This document shows, piece after piece, positions 1 to 5,674 of a stretch of DNA of 5,674 nucleotides; position 1 is the stretch's first letter; every line of letters starts with the position of its first letter. Source of the stretch: Desulfobacula sp. (GTDB lineage: Bacteria; Desulfobacterota; Desulfobacteria; Desulfobacterales; Desulfobacteraceae). The notes beneath the pieces were generated by a model. It did no database searches and was not told the DNA's origin. It worked only from the letters and a program-made list of their open reading frames with translations. Both the position numbers and the translations under genes were made by a program. The stretch covers positions 8,043 to 13,716 of the forward strand of contig JAOZRI010000009.1 of assembly GCA_029940235.1 (NCBI GenBank), written 5' to 3'.

Positions 1-738
1 GAAACAGGTGATGCAGTAAAAAGTATTATTGAAAAACATATGCTGTCCAAAGAGAAGATCACAATCTTTTTCAGGGCAGATGATATTGGTGTGCCTTCAA
101 AAAATTACTCCAGGATGATGGAGCTGTTTATAAAATACAGGACTCCTTTGTGCCTTGCTGTTGTGCCCTGCTGGATGACAAAACAGCGCTGGAAAATTAT
201 GGAGAATTTTGAAAGCCAAGGTAAGAACCTTTTTTGCTGGCATATACATGGATACAGGCATGTTAACCATGAAATCCGGGGTAAAAAATTTGAATTTGGA
301 GAGTCAAGATCATCCAAAGAGGTTTTCAGTGATCTGTCCAGGGGATATAAAAGGCTTCAATCCATAATTGGAAAAAACCTAACCCCGATATTCACCCCAC
401 CCTGGAACAGGTGCAGTCTTGAAACAATGCAGATTCTGCAAAAACTTGGAATCCAGGGTATCTCAAGAAGCCACGGGGTTAAACCCCTGCCGCCCAGAGG
501 ATTTAAAGATTTTCCCATACATGTGGATTTGCATACAAGAAAGGAGAAAGATGCCCAGCAGGGCTGGCAGAATCTTTTAAGACAATTTGATAAAGCCGCT
601 GGATTTAAAACCTGCGGTATCATGATTCATCACATGCGTATGAACAGTCAGGCTTTTATTTTTCTTGAATTTCTGCTCAAGCTGTTTTCAGAGTATAATC
701 AAATAAAAATAGTAACTTATAAAAATTTACTACTGTGA
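1..738 (+). CDS. Polysaccharide deacetylase-like protein (NodB-fold carbohydrate esterase), probably 5'-truncated by the window edge
   Basis: Probable metal-dependent polysaccharide deacetylase of the NodB/carbohydrate esterase 4 type; the substrate is unknown. Numbering from the ATG at 40, visible motifs are FRADDIG (11-17, paired Asp14-Asp15 as in motif 1), HGYRH (70-74, the H-x3-H zinc pair of motif 2), TPPWNR (119-124, motif 3-like) and a His-His pair at 197-198 near the C-terminus (motif 5-like). No signal peptide or membrane segment is seen, so it may act in the cytoplasm on a precursor. The ATG at 40 has no ribosome binding site, and the frame is open for 13 more codons to the left edge (ETGDAVKSIIEKH) with no ATG, GTG or TTG. 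The real start is therefore probably outside the window; if not, 40 is the start. It ends at TGA 736-738, and the next gene has its own promoter, so this gene likely belongs to an upstream unit. Fold confidence is good; precise function is not known. Confidence 0.72.
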   Translation, partial: ETGDAVKSIIEKHMLSKEKITIFFRADDIGVPSKNYSRMMELFIKYRTPLCLAVVPCWMTKQRWKIMENFESQGKNLFCWHIHGYRHVNHEIRGKKFEFGESRSSKEVFSDLSRGYKRLQSIIGKNLTPIFTPPWNRCSLETMQILQKLGIQGISRSHGVKPLPPRGFKDFPIHVDLHTRKEKDAQQGWQNLLRQFDKAAGFKTCGIMIHHMRMNSQAFIFLEFLLKLFSEYNQIKIVTYKNLLL

Positions 739-767
739 TCCAGCATGCTTTTAACAGGGAATATTGA

Positions 768-795
768 TTGACAGATCAGATACCTGCGCTATAAT
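768..795 (+). promoter_or_regulatory. Consensus sigma70-type promoter for the acidic protein-argS operon
   Basis: TTGACA at 768-773 and TATAAT at 790-795 are both exact consensus hexamers, separated by 16 bp. Transcription would be expected to begin near 802, giving a leader of about 30 nt that contains the AGGAGA ribosome binding site (820-825) of the gene starting at 832. It lies in the only gap between the deacetylase gene and the cluster, and no comparable promoter is seen before argS, the SPOR gene or gatC. No clear operator was recognised around it. A strong constitutive promoter fits housekeeping translation genes downstream. The motif match is direct observation; activity is inferred. 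Confidence 0.75.
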
Positions 796-831
796 AGGGG
801 GTTTAGATTATTAATTTACAGGAGATAATAT

Positions 832-1281
832 ATGAGACAGACAATAAGATTTGAGAAAAATGTTAAAAAAAACAGTGTGACTCTTTCTGAGTCAAGTGAA
901 GTCGATCCAGGGGTTGTAATCTTACTTCTTGAGCAGGAGTATGACCTGAAAGTTTTGGCCAAGGCTTCCAAAAAGGATTATCAAAGCTTTACCCAGGCAA
1001 TAAGAACAAAAAGTTTTTTCCCCACTTCAGATTGCTGTGCAAAACTTTTTGATCAGTCCAAGGATTTTTTCAAAAAGAAAAAAGAGGAAAAACTTGAAAT
1101 TGAGTATGATGATATTGAAGCCTTTCCCAGTGAAGAGGAATTCTTGATTGATAATGATGTGGAATTAGATAAGATCCTTGAAGAAGATGGTGATACAAAA
1201 GAGGATGAGATGAAGGAGATTGATTCTGAAGATGATACCCCTAAATTTAAGCCTGAAGATATTTCTGAACACGAAAATTAG
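832..1281 (+). CDS. Hypothetical acidic protein, first gene of the argS operon
   Basis: A 149-residue protein I do not recognise. It starts at ATG 832, six bases after an AGGAGA ribosome binding site (820-825) and about 30 nt after the predicted transcription start. Residues 1-80 look like a small folded basic-to-neutral domain with a hydrophobic stretch (VVILLL, 28-33) and a Cys68-Cys69 pair. After a KKKK run (81-84), residues 85-149 are extremely acidic: I count 30 Asp/Glu among 65 residues, with little hydrophobic content, so this tail is probably disordered. No signal peptide or clear transmembrane helix is visible, so it is likely cytoplasmic. The gene ends 8 bp before argS and has the best translation signal of the unit, so argS translation probably depends on it. 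The acidic tail could mimic nucleic acid or contact a basic partner such as a tRNA-binding protein, but that is speculation. It is a real gene by its promoter, RBS and tight packing; its function is unknown. Confidence 0.8.
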   Translation: MRQTIRFEKNVKKNSVTLSESSEVDPGVVILLLEQEYDLKVLAKASKKDYQSFTQAIRTKSFFPTSDCCAKLFDQSKDFFKKKKEEKLEIEYDDIEAFPSEEEFLIDNDVELDKILEEDGDTKEDEMKEIDSEDDTPKFKPEDISEHEN

Positions 1282-1289
1282 AGCTGATA

Positions 1290-2984
1290 ATGAAAAATTT
1301 CATTAAAAATATTGTGACAGATGCTGCCAAAAAAGCATTTGAAGAGAAGGTGCTGCCATCCAGTCAAATCCCTGAAATTCAGGTTGAAGAGACAAAGCAT
1401 GAATCCCATGGAGATTTTTCCACAAACTTTGCAATGACAACTGCTTCCATTCAAAAAATGGCACCTCAAAAGATTGCTCAAATTCTTATATCAGCAATTA
1501 AAGCAGGTAATACAGGAACAACAGATGGTTCAGAAATCCTGGTGGAAAAGGTTGAAATAGCAGGGCCGGGCTTTATCAATTTTTTCCTTGCCAATAAAGC
1601 ATGGCATCCCGTTGTTGATAATATCCTTGTGCAGGACAAGTTATATGGCTCTTCAGATATTGGAAAAAATGAAAAAGTTCAGGTGGAATTCGTCAGTGCC
1701 AACCCCACAGGGCCATTGCATGTAGGTCATGGAAGGGGAGCTGTTGTTGGTGATTCAGTGGGCAGTATTCTCTCCTTTGCAGGGTATAATGTTCAAAAAG
1801 AGTATTATATTAATGATTCAGGCCGCCAGATAAGAACCCTTGGTACCTCGGTATGGCTGCGACTTTTACAAAGAGCAGGAAAAGAGATTGATTTTCCCGA
1901 TGACTGCTACAGGGGCGATTATATAAAAGAGCTTGCCCAAAAGATTCTTGAACAGTATGGCAGCAAGTTCAGTGAAAAAGATGAAACAGAGGCAATAGCA
2001 GTATGTGCAAAATATGCAGCAGATAAAATTCTAAATGGCATTAAACAGGATCTGACAGATTTTGGTGTTACATTTGATCAATGGTTCAGTGAGCAGAGTT
2101 TATATGATTCAAAAAGATTGGAAAAAACAGTTGATGATTTTAAATCAAAGGATTTGATCTATGAAAAAGATGGGGCTTTGTGGTTTCGCACCCAGGGCTT
2201 TGGTGATGAGAAAGATCGAGTTGTTGTAAGAAACAATGGACTTACAACCTATTTTGCTTCTGACATTGCCTATCACAAAGAAAAATATGAGCGCGGTTTT
2301 GACAGGGTAATTGATGTGTGGGGAGCAGATCACCACGGCTATATTAAAAGGATTGATGCTTCAATTGTGGCTTCAGGCTTAAAATCTGAACAATTTGATG
2401 TCATACTTGTACAGCTTGTCAATCTGCTGAGAAATGGCAAGCCCTTTCAAATGTCCACAAGGGCAGGGCAGTTTGTAACTTTAAAAGACATTGTGGATGA
2501 AGTTGGCAAAGATGCAGCAAGATTTCTTTTTTTGAGCCGCAGCCATGATTCAGGTCTTGATTTTGATCTTGAACTTGCCAAACAGACAAATTCTGAAAAT
2601 CCTGTTTACTATGTTCAATATGTCCATGCAAGAATCACAGGAATCCTTTTAAAGGCAAAAGAGGAAAAAATAGTATCCAGTATAGATTTTAAAAAGGGCG
2701 AATACCTTGACCTTTTAAATGAACCCGAAGAGATCAGGCTCATAAAAATATTAAATGCTTTTAAGGAAAATGTGGAAAAGAGTGCAAAGACTCTGCATCC
2801 CCATATTATCTTTACCTATCTGATGAATCTTGCTTCAGCATTCCATGGCTATTATAATAAACATAAGGTTTTAAGTGATGATATAAAACTTGCAAAGGCA
2901 CGGTTAAGCCTTGTGCTTGCAGTAAAAAAAGTCATCAGGAACGGCTTGACGCTTCTTGGGGTCTCAGCACCCGAAAGAATGTGA
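1290..2984 (+). CDS. argS: Arginyl-tRNA synthetase (ArgRS)
   Basis: Class I aminoacyl-tRNA synthetase that joins arginine to tRNA-Arg using ATP in the cytoplasm. At 564 residues it is full length for the bacterial family. Residues 1 to about 105 form the N-terminal tRNA D-loop-recognising (Arg_tRNA_synt_N) domain. The Rossmann catalytic domain follows, with the HIGH motif as HVGH at 144-147 in the family context [15 protein letters not shown]. The WGADHHG segment is at 344-350 and the KMSKS-equivalent loop reads QMSTRAG at 387-393, lacking both usual lysines. The DALR-type anticodon-binding helical domain starts near [11 protein letters not shown] (438-448) and ends with the typical [13 protein letters not shown]. 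The start at 1290 is 8 bp after the upstream stop; only a weak GAG (1281-1283) precedes it, so translational coupling to the acidic gene is likely. The SPOR gene follows after 35 bp. Identification is secure. Confidence 0.97.
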   Translation: MKNFIKNIVTDAAKKAFEEKVLPSSQIPEIQVEETKHESHGDFSTNFAMTTASIQKMAPQKIAQILISAIKAGNTGTTDGSEILVEKVEIAGPGFINFFLANKAWHPVVDNILVQDKLYGSSDIGKNEKVQVEFVSANPTGPLHVGHGRGAVVGDSVGSILSFAGYNVQKEYYINDSGRQIRTLGTSVWLRLLQRAGKEIDFPDDCYRGDYIKELAQKILEQYGSKFSEKDETEAIAVCAKYAADKILNGIKQDLTDFGVTFDQWFSEQSLYDSKRLEKTVDDFKSKDLIYEKDGALWFRTQGFGDEKDRVVVRNNGLTTYFASDIAYHKEKYERGFDRVIDVWGADHHGYIKRIDASIVASGLKSEQFDVILVQLVNLLRNGKPFQMSTRAGQFVTLKDIVDEVGKDAARFLFLSRSHDSGLDFDLELAKQTNSENPVYYVQYVHARITGILLKAKEEKIVSSIDFKKGEYLDLLNEPEEIRLIKILNAFKENVEKSAKTLHPHIIFTYLMNLASAFHGYYNKHKVLSDDIKLAKARLSLVLAVKKVIRNGLTLLGVSAPERM

Positions 2985-3019
2985 TTAATGTTGTGGTTAG
3001 ATAAAAATTTGGAAGGCTG

Positions 3020-3757
3020 ATGAAACTTTTTAAAGGGCTTTTAAAATATTCTGTATATCTTTTTATTGCTGCATGGATGTTCTTTCTTGGTATAGTGGTT
3101 GGGCGGGACAACTCCCCTGTAAAGTTTGATACTCAAAAATTTCAAAAAAGGCTTGAAACCATAGCACACGATTTTGGAGCCCAGAAAAAAATTCCAAAAA
3201 AAGTTGATCTAAAATTTTATGAGGTGCTTGACAGACCAGAACTTGAAGAGAGCGAGGCTTTTAATAATAAATCTAAAAAAAGCCATCAGCCTGATAAAAA
3301 CAATTCGGGAGAAATTCTTCCCCAAAAAGAAGTTTTAACTTCCGAATCCATTCCTCTGAAAACCAGCAAAAAAAGAGAGACCTTTAAAAATAGAAAAGTT
3401 AAAATCTGGGAAGAAAAAGAGATAAAAAAGAAAAATCAGGAGAACATTAAGCAGGTCAAAGAAAAAAGAGATAAAAAAATAGATAAACCAAAACCTGAAC
3501 CAAAGATCATACCAGAGATTCAAAAGGGCAGGTACACTGTCCAGATTGCCGCTTATAAAGATTTTAAAGATGCTGTCTCCCAGATGGCTTTTTTACAGGA
3601 AAAGGGATTTACTTCATATAGAGTTAAAGGGCTCAAGGATGGAGTAAGCTGGTACAGAGTGAGGTCTGGCTCCTTTGCAAACTTTGATGAAGCAAAGAAG
3701 TTCACAAAAAAATTGGAAAAGCTTAAAATAAATTCTTTAATTATTAAATCAGATTAA
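3020..3757 (+). CDS. SPOR-domain membrane protein (septal peptidoglycan-binding)
   Basis: Predicted bitopic inner-membrane protein of 245 residues. A short basic N-terminus (MKLFKGLLK) is followed by one transmembrane helix at about 10-28, with the positive-inside pattern placing the rest in the periplasm. Residues 30-75 carry a moderately conserved-looking juxtamembrane segment (FDTQKFQKRLE, LKFYEVLDRPE). Residues 76-168 are a low-complexity Lys/Glu/Pro-rich linker, likely extended or partly helical. The SPOR domain occupies about 170-243: it opens with YTVQIAAYKDFKDA and contains WYRVRSGSFANFDEA, the typical RNP-like repeat pattern. SPOR domains are known to bind glycan strands lacking stem peptides at the division septum, as in FtsN, DedD and DamX. 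I cannot assign it to one of those, so no symbol is given. A GGAAGG ribosome binding site (3011-3016) sits unusually close, 3 nt before ATG. gatC follows after 11 bp, so cotranscription with argS and gatC is likely. Confidence 0.88.
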   Translation: MKLFKGLLKYSVYLFIAAWMFFLGIVVGRDNSPVKFDTQKFQKRLETIAHDFGAQKKIPKKVDLKFYEVLDRPELEESEAFNNKSKKSHQPDKNNSGEILPQKEVLTSESIPLKTSKKRETFKNRKVKIWEEKEIKKKNQENIKQVKEKRDKKIDKPKPEPKIIPEIQKGRYTVQIAAYKDFKDAVSQMAFLQEKGFTSYRVKGLKDGVSWYRVRSGSFANFDEAKKFTKKLEKLKINSLIIKSD

Positions 3758-3768
3758 AGGGGATAACA

Positions 3769-4053
3769 ATGGAAATATCAAAGGATGAAGTTGACAATAT
3801 AGCCCATCTTGCCAGACTGGAGATTAATGATCTCTCCAGAGAAAAAATGGCAGACCAGCTGACCAATATCCTTCAATATATTGATAAACTCAAAGATGTT
3901 GATGTTAAAGGGGTAAAACCCTCTTCAGGAGCAGCTTTCATGAACAATGTACTGCGCGAAGATGAGCCTGAGCCATCACCCGGCCCTGATGTGACTCTTG
4001 CCAGTGCTCCCGATAGGGATGATGATTTTTATATTGTTCCCAAAACCATATAG
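3769..4053 (+). CDS. gatC: Aspartyl/glutamyl-tRNA(Asn/Gln) amidotransferase subunit C
   Basis: GatC is the small subunit of the GatCAB amidotransferase, which converts Glu-tRNA-Gln and/or Asp-tRNA-Asn to Gln-tRNA-Gln/Asn-tRNA-Asn. GatC wraps around and stabilises the GatA-GatB interface. The 94-residue length is normal. Family hallmarks visible are the N-terminal helix VDNIAHLARLEI (8-19), the second helix QLTNILQYIDKLKDVDV (30-46), the VKPSS turn (49-53), LREDE (62-66) and the C-terminal FYIVPKTI (87-94). The start is set by AGGGGA (3758-3763), five bases before ATG, overlapping the end of the SPOR gene. The stop codon TAG (4051-4053) lies within the left terminal bracket of the palindromic element that follows, so the element may have supplied this stop while preserving the natural C-terminus. 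gatA follows after a 176-bp gap. Confidence 0.95.
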   Translation: MEISKDEVDNIAHLARLEINDLSREKMADQLTNILQYIDKLKDVDVKGVKPSSGAAFMNNVLREDEPEPSPGPDVTLASAPDRDDDFYIVPKTI

Positions 4054-4199
4054 TGTTTGAATGCAAAGTCACTCATCTGCTTCGTTGCTTCAAACTTTTG
4101 CAATCCTCATGTACTGCAGTACACTCCGGTTGCAAAAGTTTTTGCGCCTTACATATGAGCAACTTTGCATCCAAACACGGGTTTTCGGTCGGCACTATA
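4049..4199. repeat. Large nested palindromic element (MITE/REP-like) between gatC and gatA
   Basis: Three layers of inverted repeat lie almost concentrically. The outer arms are 4054-4076 and 4155-4177 (23 bp, 20 matching, including TGTTTG/CAAACA and ATGCAAAGT/ACTTTGCAT). The middle arms are AAACTTTTGCAA at 4092-4103 and TTGCAAAAGTTT at 4130-4141 (12 of 12). The core is GTACTGCAGTAC at 4111-4122, a perfect 12-bp palindrome. The middle pair and core share the centre 4116.5; the outer pair is centred one base away. A further bracket, TATAGTG at 4049-4055 and CACTATA at 4193-4199, looks like terminal inverted repeats with TA at each end. No transposase is encoded. Such structure fits a small non-autonomous mobile element or a dispersed intergenic palindrome. 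As RNA it would fold into a long hairpin inside the gatC-gatA message and could affect stability, processing or the relative output of the two genes. It lacks a terminal U-run, so it is not a standard intrinsic terminator. Confidence 0.8.
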
Positions 4200-4215
4200 T
4201 AATAAATGATTAAAT

Positions 4216-4220
4216 GAGGA
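4216..4220 (+). promoter_or_regulatory. Ribosome binding site of gatA
   Basis: GAGGA at 4216-4220 lies 9 nt before the ATG at 4230, in an A/T-rich unstructured stretch just downstream of the palindromic element. It fixes the gatA start: the nearby ATGs at 4206 and 4214 are out of frame, and the encoded MQLHELNILEA is the expected GatA N-terminus. Because the 176-nt gap rules out tight translational coupling with gatC, gatA must rely on this site. Confidence 0.7.
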
Positions 4221-4229
4221 TAATATTAA

Positions 4230-5674
4230 ATGCAATTGCATGAACTAAATATTTTGGAGGCAAAAGAGCTGCTTTCAGATGGGAAAATCACATCTGTTGA
4301 GTTGACTAAAGCATTGCTTGACCGCATTGGAGAATTTGATGATAAAATAGCTGCTTTTATCACAATTGATGAAGGCAGAGTCCTTGACCAGGCAAAAAAA
4401 GCAGATTTAGATATTGCCAAAAATAATATATCAGCCTTGACAGGTATTCCCATTGCTTTAAAAGATCTTTTATGCACAAAGGGTATTAAAACCACATGTG
4501 GATCACAAATTCTTGCTGATTTTATCCCAAGATATGATGCAAGTGTTGTTACAAAGCTTAAACAAAGCGGTGCTGTTTTGATTGGTAAAACCAATCTTGA
4601 TGAATTTGCCATGGGCTCTTCCACTGAAAACTCCTCCTATCAAATTACAAGAAACCCCTGGAACCAGGATCATGTGCCAGGAGGTTCAAGCGGCGGCTCT
4701 GCTGCGGCTGTTGCAGCCGGGTTCTGCTGTGCTGCCCTTGGAACAGACACAGGAGGCTCCATCAGGCAGCCTGCCTCCCATTGCTCGGTTGTTGGCATTA
4801 AACCAACCTATGGCAGGGTGTCACGCTTTGGTCTTGTCTCATACGGCTCTTCTTTAGACCAGATAGGTCCCATTACAAAAAGTGTTAAAGATGCAGCCTG
4901 TCTGCTCAATGTTATAAGCGGCAAAGATAAAATGGATTCAACAAGTGCTCCTGTTGATGTGCCTGACTTTTCCAAAGCCTTTGACCTTTTTGAAAAAGAT
5001 TCTCTAAAGGGAATGACAGCGGGAATCCCCAAGGAATATCTATCTGTGGAGGGCATGGATCCCGATGTTGAAAAAGTTTTTAAAGAGGCAAAAAAGACTC
5101 TTGAAAATCTTGGTGTGAATATAAAAGAGATATCTTTGCCCCATACAGATTATGTTGTGGCAGCCTATTATATTATCGCTCCCTGTGAAGCAAGCTCTAA
5201 CCTTGCAAGATTTGACGGGGTGAGATACGGATTTAGAGATAAATCAAGTGATGATCTTATTGAGATGTATAAAAAAACCAAATCCAGAGGCTTTGGAGCG
5301 GAAGTTCAAAGAAGGATCATGATAGGAACTTTTGCCCTGTCAGCAGGATATTATGATGCATATTATGGAAAGGCATCCCAGGTTCGTACACTTATCATGG
5401 AAGATTTTTCCAAGGCCTTTGAAACCTGTGATTTTATTTTATCTCCTGTAGCACCGTCTCCTGCCTTTAAAATAGGTGAAAACAGTGATGACCCATTAAC
5501 CATGTATTTAAGTGATATTTTTACTCTCTCTGCCAATATGGCAGGTATTCCTGGAATTTCAGTTCCAGCAGGGTTTTCCTCTAAAGGACTTCCCATTGGT
5601 ATCCAGATGATGGCAAAAAGATTTGATGAGATGACTCTTTTGCGGGCTGGGTATGGGTTTGAACAGACAATTAA
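4230..5674 (+). CDS. gatA: Aspartyl/glutamyl-tRNA(Asn/Gln) amidotransferase subunit A (3'-truncated by the window edge)
   Basis: GatA is the glutaminase/amidase subunit of GatCAB: it releases ammonia from glutamine and channels it to GatB for amidation of mischarged Glu-tRNA-Gln and/or Asp-tRNA-Asn. I translated it base by base from 4230; 481 codons run uninterrupted to the edge. As GatA is usually about 485 residues, only a few are missing. The amidase-signature triad is intact: Lys78 in IPIALKD, the cis-Ser at Ser153 in GGSSGGS, and nucleophile Ser177 in GTDTGGSIRQPA. KPTYGRVSRFGLVSYGSSLDQIGP (in the segment 191-214) is the expected family stretch. One mild oddity is Ser186 in HCSVVG where Gly is common. 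The C-terminal part has SANMAGIPGISVPAGF and GLPIGIQ, both typical. It is separated from gatC by the palindromic element but shares its strand and pathway. gatB is not seen and would be looked for downstream. Confidence 0.96.
   Translation, partial: MQLHELNILEAKELLSDGKITSVELTKALLDRIGEFDDKIAAFITIDEGRVLDQAKKADLDIAKNNISALTGIPIALKDLLCTKGIKTTCGSQILADFIPRYDASVVTKLKQSGAVLIGKTNLDEFAMGSSTENSSYQITRNPWNQDHVPGGSSGGSAAAVAAGFCCAALGTDTGGSIRQPASHCSVVGIKPTYGRVSRFGLVSYGSSLDQIGPITKSVKDAACLLNVISGKDKMDSTSAPVDVPDFSKAFDLFEKDSLKGMTAGIPKEYLSVEGMDPDVEKVFKEAKKTLENLGVNIKEISLPHTDYVVAAYYIIAPCEASSNLARFDGVRYGFRDKSSDDLIEMYKKTKSRGFGAEVQRRIMIGTFALSAGYYDAYYGKASQVRTLIMEDFSKAFETCDFILSPVAPSPAFKIGENSDDPLTMYLSDIFTLSANMAGIPGISVPAGFSSKGLPIGIQMMAKRFDEMTLLRAGYGFEQTI

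Noticed and set aside
742..756. AGCATGCT followed by TTTT after the deacetylase gene, as a possible terminator.
   Set aside because: The palindrome has no loop and the T-run is short; it cannot form a normal intrinsic terminator.
765..778. TGAT-N6-ATCA inverted repeat overlapping the -35 box, as a possible operator.
   Set aside because: Arms of only 4 bp are expected by chance, and no known operator consensus is matched.
867..873. A-AAA-AAC, a perfect -1 frameshift slippery heptamer in the reading frame of the acidic protein, within an A8 run.
   Set aside because: A -1 shift would reach a stop after only about five codons, and no clear downstream stimulatory structure is seen. It most likely reflects Lys-Lys-Asn codons.
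3335..3523. A minus-strand frame rich in Phe and Leu resembling a membrane protein.
   Set aside because: It is the antisense of the AAA/GAA-rich linker of the SPOR gene, which automatically reads as TTT/TTC (Phe-rich). No RBS or promoter supports it.
4054..4177. Reading the palindrome as an intrinsic terminator of the operon after gatC.
   Set aside because: There is no U-run after the right arm (the next bases are CGGGTTTTCGG), the hairpin is far longer than typical terminators, and the partner gene gatA follows on the same strand.
4198..4203. TATAAT resembling a -10 box upstream of gatA.
   Set aside because: No acceptable -35 lies 16-18 bp upstream (the bases around 4174-4181 do not resemble TTGACA). 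The nearest TTGCAT (4165-4170) is 27 bp away. A private gatA promoter is possible but unsupported.
4061..4213. A 50-codon open frame (ATG 4061 to TAA 4211-4213) through the whole palindrome.
   Set aside because: It has no ribosome binding site, its sequence is dictated by the inverted repeat, and it spans both arms of the element. Such frames are by-products of intergenic repeats and not credible genes.
4582..4857. A + strand open frame of 91 codons inside gatA.
   Set aside because: It is out of frame with gatA, whose catalytic motifs are encoded across the same bases in an unbroken frame; it is a shadow.

Overview
The window is an AT-rich bacterial segment with every supported gene on the + strand. 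It carries a translation-related gene cluster (argS, gatC, gatA) with a SPOR-domain envelope protein and an acidic protein of unknown function embedded in it. A polysaccharide deacetylase-like gene lies at the left edge. Protein style suggests a Gram-negative sulfate-reducer-type organism (Desulfobacterota, Desulfobacteraceae or Desulfobacula-like): the MSTR form of the ArgRS signature loop, a short-cytoplasm SPOR protein following argS, and a GatCAB system. This placement is inferred from remembered family flavour, not from a search.

Layout. 1-738: a deacetylase-like enzyme whose frame is open to the left edge, so its true start probably lies outside. 739-831: a short intergenic region with a textbook sigma70 promoter (TTGACA, 16 bp, TATAAT) and a good ribosome binding site. 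832-1281: a protein with a strongly acidic C-terminal half. 1290-2984: complete argS, 8 bp after the acidic gene. 3020-3757: a single-pass membrane protein with a Lys/Glu-rich linker and a C-terminal SPOR domain. 3769-4053: complete gatC. 4054-4229: a gap largely filled by an elaborate nested palindrome. 4230 to the right edge: gatA, intact and in frame, missing only its last few residues.

How the genes work together. The promoter at 768-795 probably drives an operon from the acidic gene through gatA, and gatB may follow beyond the edge (not visible). ArgRS charges tRNA-Arg. GatC and GatA belong to the GatCAB amidotransferase, which converts Glu-tRNA-Gln and/or Asp-tRNA-Asn to the amide forms. 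The SPOR protein would bind denuded septal peptidoglycan; its place here links a cell-division envelope factor to translation genes by cotranscription only, as far as the sequence shows.

The most interesting non-coding feature is the gatC-gatA element. It is a nearly concentric palindrome of about 124 bp lying inside a longer TATAGTG...CACTATA bracket, and it looks like a MITE-type or REP-like repeat. Removing it in silico, leaving one TA, gives a gatC that still ends in Lys-Thr-Ile with a TAA stop, and a gatC-gatA gap of about 27 bp in keeping with the rest of the operon. That points to an insertion that split the intercistronic region without damaging either gene.
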